A stretch of 17,178 nucleotides of DNA, from NCBI GenBank assembly GCA_938046115.1, contig CALIXX010000049.1:1-17178 (forward strand). The letters run 5' to 3'. The notes beneath the pieces were generated by a model. It was not told the DNA's origin and searched no databases. It saw only the letters and a program-made list of their open reading frames with translations. Made by a program: the position numbers and the translations under genes. The stretch comes from an uncultured Candidatus Saccharibacteria bacterium. Lineage in GTDB: Bacteria; Patescibacteriota; Saccharimonadia; Saccharimonadales; Saccharimonadaceae. Below, piece after piece: positions 1 to 4,537 of the stretch (within the stretch, counting starts at the first letter, position 1; the number at the start of each line of letters is the position of its first letter).

Positions 1-131
1 ATACGCTGGAGGAAGTTGGGCAGGAGTTTGCCGTGACGCGTGAGCGTATCCGCCAGATTGAGGCCAAGGCTCTGGCGAAGCTGCGTAAGCACAAGGACGC
101 CAAGAAGCTGTACGAGTATTTGCAGCAGTAG
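1..131 (+). CDS. rpoD: Primary sigma factor (RpoD/SigA), C-terminal end, partial
   Basis: Only the last 42 codons are present, read in frame from base 3 to a TAG at 129-131; the 5' part lies outside the window. The residues spell the region 4.2 helix-turn-helix of a group 1 sigma-70: [19 protein letters not shown], followed by [10 protein letters not shown], the classic signature that contacts the -35 element. After this come only about 14 more residues (ending YEYLQQ), the expected short tail of a primary sigma. The family directs RNA polymerase to -35/-10 promoters, and several such promoters occur further along. A terminator follows within 20 bases. An alternative sigma cannot be fully excluded without the N-terminal part, but the RERIRQIE helix strongly favours the housekeeping one. 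Confidence 0.93.
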   Translation, partial: TLEEVGQEFAVTRERIRQIEAKALAKLRKHKDAKKLYEYLQQ

Positions 132-149
132 GGGGTAGCACACGAGAAT

Positions 150-180
150 AATCGGCATACAGTATGTATGTCGATTTTTT
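150..180 (+). terminator. Rho-independent terminator after the sigma factor gene
   Basis: An 11-bp stem (150-160 with 166-176, one G-U pair) closes a 5-base loop and is followed by a run of T to 180. It begins 18 bases after the sigma factor stop codon, as expected for an intrinsic terminator of that transcript. Confidence 0.85.
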
Positions 181-233
181 GGATAAATTGCTTGCAAAAG
201 TCGTTACTGTATGGTTTTTTGGTGAAGCTTCTG

Positions 234-239
234 TATAAT
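234..239 (+). promoter_or_regulatory. Candidate -10 box for a small RNA
   Basis: A perfect TATAAT lies in the gene-free stretch between the sigma factor terminator and the next terminator. No good -35 is visible at the usual 17-base distance (TGGTTT at 212-217 is the closest), and it lacks the TGn extension seen elsewhere in the window. It would start a transcript near base 246 that runs into the hairpin at 382-416. Confidence 0.35.
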
Positions 240-245
240 AATGGC

Positions 246-416
246 TATTTACTTTGCTGTGAGGGCACAAACCTCTCGAATACCCACTCCTACTATCGCT
301 ACCGAGAAATAGAGATCATGATTGTAGAGGGGTGAATACGAAAGCCCTAAAAATGCAGAAGGTACTCCCAAAATACTTTACATAAAAATACCCAGTAGTA
401 TGCTGGGTATTTTTAT
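246..416 (+). ncRNA. Candidate structured small RNA, family not recognised
   Basis: This non-coding stretch folds back on itself in a nested way. TACTTTGC (250-257) pairs with 355-364 with two bulged G. AGGGC (262-266) pairs with GCCCT (344-348). CACTCCTAC (285-293) pairs with 324-334 with a small bulge. A -10 box lies just upstream and a strong terminator closes it, giving an RNA of about 170 bases. Two closing stems, an open middle and an apical arm recall the general shape of 6S RNA, but no 6S, SRP, tmRNA or RNase P sequence signature was recognised, so no family is claimed. It may instead be only a spacer between convergent genes. Confidence 0.3.
382..416. terminator. Bidirectional terminator
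   Basis: A perfect 14-bp inverted repeat (382-395 and 403-416) surrounds a 7-base loop, with A5 and T5 runs built into the stem so that it works on both strands. It ends 16 bases from the stop codon of the minus-strand gene at 432-878 and would also stop transcription coming from the left. Confidence 0.88.
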
Positions 417-431
417 ATCGAAGCAAGTGGC

Positions 432-878
432 TTAGTAGTAATAATAGTACCACCAAGATGGTTTGGACAATACACCAACAAACACAAGTATCCAGAAAAG
501 CCAGATAAGACACCAGCAGACTGACCCAAAGATGCCCCAGCCCAGACTAACGTTACCCCACGTTGTAGACATACCGGCTTCCTTAGACTTATTGCGCGAA
601 ATAATGCCAAGGAGAATACCACCGATAGAGATACCAAAGAAGCTCAAGACGCATCCAATAACACCCAGTGTCTCACCAGGGTTGTCATAATGAACGGGAT
701 AGGCATATGGTGTTGGCTGTGGCTGAATAGCTGGCTGTGGCACTGGCGCAACTGGCTGCTGGTAGGGTTGTTGATATTGATATGTCTGTTGCGGCTGCGG
801 CTGGGCCACCGGTTGTGGTTGCGGTGCTGGCTGCGGCTGTGGTGCAGCAGGTTGCTGGGGTGTTGGCTGGTTGTTCAT
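432..878 (-). CDS. Pro/Gln-rich small membrane protein, DUF4190-like
   Basis: A 148-residue protein with two parts. Residues 1-66 are low complexity, built of Pro, Gln and Ala with some Tyr, and probably disordered. Residues 71-95 (LGVIGCVLSFFGISIGGILL) and about 112-137 form two hydrophobic membrane segments joined by a short polar loop (RNKSKEAG). This P/Q-rich-then-two-helices design is the usual look of DUF4190-type proteins, whose function is unknown. The C-terminus WWYYYYY is unusual. The ATG at 876-878 has the Shine-Dalgarno GAGGAG just upstream. The gene stands alone, with a near-consensus promoter on one side and a terminator on the other, so it is probably well expressed. The family call rests on architecture only. 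Confidence 0.8.
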   Translation of the reverse strand: MNNQPTPQQPAAPQPQPAPQPQPVAQPQPQQTYQYQQPYQQPVAPVPQPAIQPQPTPYAYPVHYDNPGETLGVIGCVLSFFGISIGGILLGIISRNKSKEAGMSTTWGNVSLGWGIFGSVCWCLIWLFWILVFVGVLSKPSWWYYYYY

Positions 879-906
879 AAACTCCTCGTATTAGGCTATT
901 ACCGTA

Positions 907-929
907 GTGTGCATTTGCCTTATGCACAC
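907..929 (-). promoter_or_regulatory. Hairpin in the 5' leader of the DUF4190-like gene
   Basis: A perfect 8-bp inverted repeat (GTGTGCAT at 907-914, ATGCACAC at 922-929, loop of 7) lies between the predicted transcription start near 938 and the Shine-Dalgarno sequence. It would form near the 5' end of the mRNA and could protect the message or bind a regulator. No riboswitch class was recognised. Confidence 0.5.
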
Positions 930-944
930 GTAATCTGTGGGGGG

Positions 945-973
945 ATTATAGCAGAGGAAGGGTGTTGTGTCAA
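945..973 (-). promoter_or_regulatory. Consensus sigma-70 promoter of the DUF4190-like gene
   Basis: Read on the minus strand, TTGACA (973-968), a 17-base spacer and TATAAT (950-945) match the sigma-70 consensus at all twelve positions, with TGC just before the -10. The start site would be near 938, giving a leader of about 60 bases. This is the strongest promoter in the window. Confidence 0.88.
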
Positions 974-1007
974 TTATCTGATGATTTATATACCCCACTG
1001 GGGTATT

Positions 1008-1583
1008 TTACATCCAACCAATCTCGCGGCAGAGGGCGTCGACCTGCTGGTGGAGCTCGGTGAGATTGTGGCTGTTGGAGATGAAGTGGTCGGCAATGGC
1101 GATGGGGCCACCTTTCTCAATATCTTCAATTTCCGACCAGTCGCGGGCGATTGCTTCCTGCGCGGTAAAGGGTCGCTCGGGCCGCTGGGCGAGGCGGCGG
1201 TGACGGAGTTGCTTGGGTGCCACGATGGCCGCCACAACGAGCTCACCCGGGAAGTGGTGGGTGAGATACTTGTACTCCGTCCAGGAGTAGAGCCCGTCAA
1301 AGAGGATGTGGCGCTGCCCGGCGGCGGCGAGGCGCTGCATTTGCTCGGCAGCAGTGCGGATGATGATGTCTTTGCCAGCCTCTTCGCGCCAGGCTTTGCG
1401 AAATTCGGCTTGCGATTGCGGGGTGATGGCGATGCCGCGGCGGCGCATTTCGTCGTAGAGTATGCCACCAGCGTAGACCTTGGGGATGCCAAGGCGTGCC
1501 ACGTGGTTGACTGCCTCGCTCTTGCCTGCGCCTGAGAGGCCAACGAAGGCAAGGATTGTCGTCGGGTGAGATGGATGATTCAT
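1008..1583 (-). CDS. P-loop nucleotide kinase-like protein (UPF0200 / dephospho-CoA kinase-like)
   Basis: A 191-residue cytoplasmic P-loop protein. The Walker A motif GLSGAGKS is at residues 15-22. Further marks are YDEMRRRGI (43-51), a segment with WREEAGKDIII (65-75), the Walker B-like ILFDGLYS (93-100), an Arg-rich lid segment (RHRRLAQRPERPF) and IADHFISN (163-170). This order (G-x-S/P-G-x-GK, MRRRG, REEGKD, DG-R/L, ADY-I-N) matches UPF0200 proteins, best known from archaea and related to CoaE and adenylate kinases. The substrate is unknown; dephospho-CoA or a nucleotide monophosphate is plausible. It begins at the ATG at 1581-1583, directly after an extended -10 box, so the mRNA should be leaderless. 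Divergent from the WhiB gene, sharing a short intergenic region. Confidence 0.8.
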   Translation of the reverse strand: MNHPSHPTTILAFVGLSGAGKSEAVNHVARLGIPKVYAGGILYDEMRRRGIAITPQSQAEFRKAWREEAGKDIIIRTAAEQMQRLAAAGQRHILFDGLYSWTEYKYLTHHFPGELVVAAIVAPKQLRHRRLAQRPERPFTAQEAIARDWSEIEDIEKGGPIAIADHFISNSHNLTELHQQVDALCREIGWM

Positions 1584-1589
1584 GTTTCT

Positions 1590-1598
1590 AGTATAGCA
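1590..1598 (-). promoter_or_regulatory. Extended -10 promoter, leaderless, for the P-loop kinase
   Basis: The minus strand reads TGCTATACT and the ATG begins six bases later, exactly where transcription should start. No -35 is visible. The same nine bases precede polA and truB at the same distance. Confidence 0.75.
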
Positions 1599-1631
1599 GA
1601 TGATGACGCTTATGGTTGGCGGCGCGGGGAA

Positions 1632-1640
1632 TGGTACAAT
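1632..1640 (+). promoter_or_regulatory. Extended -10 promoter of the tandem WhiB gene
   Basis: TGGTACAAT is followed nine bases later by the chosen ATG at 1650. There is no Shine-Dalgarno sequence and no clear -35. The -10 of the divergent kinase gene lies about 40 bases away on the other strand. Confidence 0.65.
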
Positions 1641-1649
1641 AAAGATAAT

Positions 1650-2366
1650 ATGGAAGAGCAGCCAGCTGCACAGCCATCACGACCAGAGCGACTCCCACGC
1701 TACGCACCAACTGACCTTGCGTTGCGTATCTTCTATTTGCGGATACGCGTGCGGCAGCAAAGGGGAGCGGCACTCCCACCGCAATGGATGCGCGATGCTG
1801 CCTGCAGCCCGGCCACAAGTGAAGAATATTTTAGTGGCAAACCAGAAGACACGGCACTGGCGCTGCAGCGCTGCATTGGTTGTGCGGTGATTGATGTGTG
1901 TGCGGCATATGCGGTGAGAGAAGGAGTGTCGGGGATCTGTGCTGGCCTCACAGCGAAGCAGCGGGAGCAACTAACGGACGAATCCGTACCGGTGGACCTT
2001 CCGAGCCAGTCCACGATGCTCACGGGTGCTATGCACCACGCTGTTCATGCTAATGACACGCCTCGGGCACGCATTGCCTGGGCAGAGCAGTGCATGGCCG
2101 AGCGGCGGCACATTGGGCACATTCCCACGCCGCAGGCTTTTGCTCGCTTAGCGCTGTGTATCGATGCCGAGACAGGGCAACGGCTAGAACCCGAGCGGCG
2201 CGAAGACTGTGCTGAGTGCCCAGTGGCAGCTGAGTGTTTGCTCTTTGCGCTGCGGGGGTACCAGCGCATCATTCCTACTGGCAATATACGGGGTGGTACA
2301 GCCAAGACCGATCGCCAGCAGTGGGGTGCGCCCAAACCCAAGCGGCGGCACGTCCGGCGGCGCTGA
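1650..2366 (+). CDS. Protein with two WhiB-like iron-sulfur domains
   Basis: A 238-residue protein with two four-cysteine sites of WhiB type. The first is C52, C75, C78, C84 (C-x22-C-x2-C-x5-C, around CIGCAVIDVC). The second is C170, C187, C190, C196 (C-x16-C-x2-C-x5-C, around CAECPVAAEC). WhiB proteins hold an oxygen- and nitric-oxide-sensitive [4Fe-4S] cluster and act as transcription factors, usually by binding the sigma factor; they normally have one such domain in 80-130 residues. After the second site comes GNIRGG, resembling the family's G-[VI]-W-G-G turn; after the first the matching place reads SGICAG, a weaker match. The basic tail KPKRRHVRRR could bind DNA. The start at 1650 follows a -10 box by nine bases; upstream in-frame starts overlap the divergent promoter. 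A single-domain relative follows at once. The target genes are unknown. Confidence 0.82.
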   Translation: MEEQPAAQPSRPERLPRYAPTDLALRIFYLRIRVRQQRGAALPPQWMRDAACSPATSEEYFSGKPEDTALALQRCIGCAVIDVCAAYAVREGVSGICAGLTAKQREQLTDESVPVDLPSQSTMLTGAMHHAVHANDTPRARIAWAEQCMAERRHIGHIPTPQAFARLALCIDAETGQRLEPERREDCAECPVAAECLLFALRGYQRIIPTGNIRGGTAKTDRQQWGAPKPKRRHVRRR

Positions 2367-2383
2367 GCAATGGGGGTAGGGCG

Positions 2384-2408
2384 ATAAGCAGCGCACTACT
2401 CTGCTTAT
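2384..2408 (+). promoter_or_regulatory. Inverted repeat between the two WhiB genes
   Basis: A perfect 8-bp inverted repeat, ATAAGCAG (2384-2391) and CTGCTTAT (2401-2408), has a 9-base loop and ends two bases before the -35 of the second WhiB gene. It has no T-run after it. It could be a weak terminator of the first gene or an operator for the second. Confidence 0.45.
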
Positions 2409-2410
2409 GC

Positions 2411-2439
2411 TTGGCAAAATAACAGGCGTGTGGAATAAT
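2411..2439 (+). promoter_or_regulatory. Promoter of the single-domain WhiB gene
   Basis: TTGGCA (2411-2416), a 17-base spacer and AATAAT (2434-2439) differ from consensus at one position each, and TGG precedes the -10. The start site would fall at about 2446-2449, at the ATG, so the mRNA should be leaderless. This decides the start at 2449 over the in-frame ATG at 2407, which lies before the promoter. Confidence 0.7.
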
Positions 2440-2448
2440 GCAGAAGCT

Positions 2449-2823
2449 ATGACAGAGCAATCACGAATACCACAGGGTAAACTTGATGAGGACGAGGTAC
2501 CAAGCGGGCAAAGAGCACGCGCGATATGGGCAATACAGCACATCGGTGCACTACCACTATCTTGGGATTGGATGAATGAAGCCGCGTGTCGTTATGAAAA
2601 GGGTGATCATTTTAGTGAGAATCCCCGATCGCCCGAATATATCAGAGCACTAAAGCAGTGTGGGACATGCTCGGCTGTGGGTAAATGTGCTGTGCTCCGT
2701 GCTTTGCTTGCGAGGAAAGGTAATCCGGTGCCGGGTATATGGGGTGGAATAGAGCCCCACGTATGGCAGGGTGCGAAGAGTGCAGCAACGCAGCTAAAGA
2801 ATATAGGCAAAAAGGCCTATTAA
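2449..2823 (+). CDS. WhiB-like transcriptional regulator, single domain
   Basis: A 124-residue protein of normal WhiB size. Residues W39 to A46 (DWMNEAAC) lead into cysteines C47, C71, C74 and C80 (C-x23-C-x2-C-x5-C, around CGTCSAVGKC), which should hold a [4Fe-4S] cluster. The family turn is intact as GIWGG at 96-100 and is followed by a Lys-rich end (KNIGKKAY) that may touch DNA. In Actinobacteria such proteins sense redox state or nitric oxide and work through the primary sigma factor; that role here is inference. It has its own promoter, 82 bases after the tandem WhiB gene, so the two may be separately expressed and respond to related signals. The WhiB call is firm; the regulon cannot be read. 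Confidence 0.88.
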   Translation: MTEQSRIPQGKLDEDEVPSGQRARAIWAIQHIGALPLSWDWMNEAACRYEKGDHFSENPRSPEYIRALKQCGTCSAVGKCAVLRALLARKGNPVPGIWGGIEPHVWQGAKSAATQLKNIGKKAY

Positions 2824-2831
2824 GAATAGGC
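2803..2831 (+). repeat. Alternating ATAGGC / GCCTAT repeats at the end of the second WhiB gene
   Basis: ATAGGC (2803-2808), GCCTAT (2815-2820) and ATAGGC (2826-2831) can form either of two exclusive hairpins; the second, GCCTATT with AATAGGC, includes the stop codon. No T-run follows. It may slow 3' decay of the mRNA or be chance. Confidence 0.35.
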
Positions 2832-2915
2832 GTACATACATCTGTCTACTTACAGTACACTCTAGATCATTATCAGACGACCAAATAGAAGGCTTCATGA
2901 CTCTATATAACTATT

Positions 2916-2943
2916 AAAGCATTCTCTGTTGGTAGATGCTTTT
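2916..2943 (+). terminator. Probable terminator after the WhiB genes
   Basis: AAAGCA(T)TCT pairs with AGATGCTTT, nine base pairs with one bulged base, and the sequence continues TTTTGCT. It lies about 95 bases after the WhiB stop codon. It is weaker than the other terminators in the window. Confidence 0.45.
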
Positions 2944-3019
2944 GCTACCTTAAAGTTTGTGAAATTGATTATAAAAACACCAACCGCCACACTCGCACAA
3001 ACAATACGTTTTATAGCAA

Positions 3020-3057
3020 AATAGCACCCCTCTTAGCGCGCAGCAAAGGGTGCTATT
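3020..3057 (-). terminator. Minus-strand terminator hairpin
   Basis: A perfect 10-bp inverted repeat, AATAGCACCC (3020-3029) and GGGTGCTATT (3048-3057), encloses an 18-base GC-rich loop. T-rich sequence follows the stem only on the minus strand (ATTTTGCTATAA), which suggests it ends a minus-strand transcript although no convincing minus-strand gene lies upstream of it. Confidence 0.6.
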
Positions 3058-3137
3058 GAGTAGTAGAGATGGGGCGGCGTGGGTGTGGTTCGTCTTGCGA
3101 CGCAACGCCGCGTTTTATCCTGCAAGACACCGCTCAT
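3058..3137 (-). ncRNA. Candidate minus-strand small RNA or very short gene
   Basis: The stretch feeding the minus-strand terminator contains GTCTTGC (3092-3098) and GCAAGAC (3122-3128), a 7-bp stem around a GC-rich interior, and a TATAGC box just upstream at 3143-3138 on the minus strand. A 34-codon reading frame begins at the CAT complement 3135-3137 and stops inside the terminator hairpin loop; its Arg/Pro-rich product looks like nothing known. The rest of 2824-3224 holds only the hairpins and promoter-like boxes listed separately. Confidence 0.25.
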
Positions 3138-3147
3138 GCTATAACAA

Positions 3148-3195
3148 TTGAAAAATCCGACAAAACGTGTACACTTATATAATAACGTATATAAG
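3148..3195 (+). promoter_or_regulatory. Promoter region of the GH16-type gene with a palindrome
   Basis: TTGAAA (3148-3153), 16 bases and TACACT (3170-3175) form one possible promoter; TATAAT at 3178-3183 is a second -10 without a good -35. The second lies in a perfect inverted repeat, CTTATATA (3174-3181) and TATATAAG (3188-3195), which could bind a repressor or support divergent transcription. Confidence 0.5.
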
Positions 3196-3224
3196 CGCGG
3201 ATAGTGCAGGCTGAGGAGATAGGA

Positions 3225-4460
3225 GTGCAGCGACAAGGTGGGCTGATGTATGGAGTAGTGAGTGTCCTTGTTGCGGGTGCTCTGTCGGTGATGTTTGGTG
3301 GGGCCGCCCAGGCGCAGCAGTGGCAGATGGTGTATAACGAGGAGTTTACGACGTCACTATCGAATTGGAAGGTTCTTCAGCAAAATAAGGATAATTATGG
3401 CAAGGAGCATTTGGCATATAGCGCCAATAACGTTGCTGTGACTAACGGCGCTTTGCAGATTACGACCCGGCGTCACTGTGTGTCGAGCGTGGCTGAGCCA
3501 CTGGGCGATAGCAATGCCAGCCAAGAGCCGTGCCCGTCTGGCAAGATGACACGCTACCAGAGTGGGCGAGTGGAGTCGGGTCGGGTGCTCGATGGACATA
3601 AGCCATTCCGCGTCGAGGTACGAGCGAAGATTAATTGGAATGGCGAGAATGGGACACGCCCAGCTATTTGGCTGCGCAATAGTGTGACGCTTGCCAACTG
3701 CAGCAACAACAAGCAAGCGAACGACCCCTATGGTGAGCTCGACATGCTAGAGTGGTATTCATGGACGCCGACCTACACATGGTCGACAACGCATATTCGC
3801 TGCTACCACAGCCCGTCATCACAGATATGGAAGACGAAGGGGTTAGGACATAGCCGAGAGAACCTCATACCGTCCCCAGTGACGTTGGCAAACAACTGGC
3901 ATGTCTGGGCGACGGAATATGATGGTGAGACGGTCAAATTCTTTGTTGATAACCAGCCGGTGCTGGTGTATAACTATCGAGTGGGCGATGAGAAGAGTCA
4001 TCCAACCGCTCGGGTTCCAGCAGAAAAACCAGCAAAAATGGGCATGGATGTGAATCAATTTAGGCAGGTCTTTGACGATACGTGGTATGTTATCCTCAAC
4101 GATTATGTGGAGTGGAAGAGTGAGGAGCACCCGCCCGACTCATCGAAGAAGTTTGCCAACCAGACCTTCCTTATCGACTATGTCAAGATATACCAAAGCG
4201 GCACTCCAACCACTAGCGAAAAACCACCGGCTACTTCACCAGAGAAAAAGGACGACAAGAAAGATAAAAAGCCGGGTACCAAACGGATGACAGTGAAGAA
4301 GAAAAAGGATACGTTTACTGCCCAGGGTCCACTGGCTGAGCTGATGAGCAACTTTGTGCCGGCACTGCTGATAAGCCTGTGCTTACTGCTTATCGCACTA
4401 GCTGGCTGGCTAGTGTGGTGGTGGCGTCGCCACCACCACCACACTCCGCCTACGCCGTAG
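3225..4460 (+). CDS. Secreted, C-terminally membrane-anchored glycoside hydrolase family 16-type enzyme
   Basis: A 411-residue exported enzyme. The N-terminus is a signal peptide (short Arg-containing start, hydrophobic core, AQA before QQW). The catalytic signature GELDMLE gives the GH16 set E171, D173 and E176 (nucleophile, helper, acid/base). Other GH16 marks are EVRAKINW before it, NNWHVWATEYDGETVKFFVD after it, and LIDYVKIY at the domain end near residue 323. Four cysteines (85, 103, 159, 193) could form disulfides. A Thr/Pro/Lys-rich linker leads to a membrane segment at about 379-400, so the enzyme should be displayed on the cell surface. GH16 enzymes cut beta-glucans, galactans or similar polymers; the substrate here is not readable. 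GTG at 3225 is chosen because GAGGAG lies six bases upstream; GTG at 3204 lacks such a site. Confidence 0.85.
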   Translation: MQRQGGLMYGVVSVLVAGALSVMFGGAAQAQQWQMVYNEEFTTSLSNWKVLQQNKDNYGKEHLAYSANNVAVTNGALQITTRRHCVSSVAEPLGDSNASQEPCPSGKMTRYQSGRVESGRVLDGHKPFRVEVRAKINWNGENGTRPAIWLRNSVTLANCSNNKQANDPYGELDMLEWYSWTPTYTWSTTHIRCYHSPSSQIWKTKGLGHSRENLIPSPVTLANNWHVWATEYDGETVKFFVDNQPVLVYNYRVGDEKSHPTARVPAEKPAKMGMDVNQFRQVFDDTWYVILNDYVEWKSEEHPPDSSKKFANQTFLIDYVKIYQSGTPTTSEKPPATSPEKKDDKKDKKPGTKRMTVKKKKDTFTAQGPLAELMSNFVPALLISLCLLLIALAGWLVWWWRRHHHHTPPTP

Positions 4461-4497
4461 CTGGAGGGCAGGGAGTAGGGGGTGTTTGTGATACGCT

Positions 4498-4522
4498 TTG
4501 GTGCTACGCTGCACAGCACCAA
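4498..4522 (+). promoter_or_regulatory. Inverted repeat overlapping the polA promoter
   Basis: A perfect 8-bp inverted repeat, TTGGTGCT (4498-4505) and AGCACCAA (4515-4522), with a 9-base loop, ends immediately before the extended -10 of polA and covers the place of the missing -35. It may end the GH16-type transcript, or bind a regulator of polA. It has the same 8-9-8 layout as the repeat between the WhiB genes. Confidence 0.5.
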
Positions 4523-4531
4523 TGCTATACT
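4523..4531 (+). promoter_or_regulatory. Extended -10 promoter of polA, leaderless
   Basis: TGCTATACT is followed six bases later by ATGATG, the start of polA. No Shine-Dalgarno sequence is present. This fixes the start at 4538, well inside a longer open frame that would overlap the preceding gene. Confidence 0.75.
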
Positions 4532-4537
4532 AGAACT

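Noticed and set aside
690..1535. Long plus-strand open frame opposite the two minus-strand genes
   Set aside because: It spans the promoter between the two genes, has no ribosome site and its product is Gly/Leu/Trp-rich shadow sequence; the minus-strand frames carry recognisable motifs.
3204..3224. GTG at 3204 as start of the GH16-type gene
   Set aside because: It has no ribosome site, whereas GTG at 3225 has GAGGAG six bases upstream and gives a clean signal peptide.
4430..4445. HHHH near the end of the GH16-type protein as an engineered tag
   Set aside because: It follows a native membrane helix and WWWRR, continues to TPPTP, and no vector sequence surrounds it.
4379..4537. In-frame upstream extension of polA overlapping the glycosidase gene
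   Set aside because: The extra 53 residues are low-complexity out-of-frame reading of the anchor region, and the polA promoter lies inside them; MMKRLVIIDGK is the normal Pol I N-terminus.
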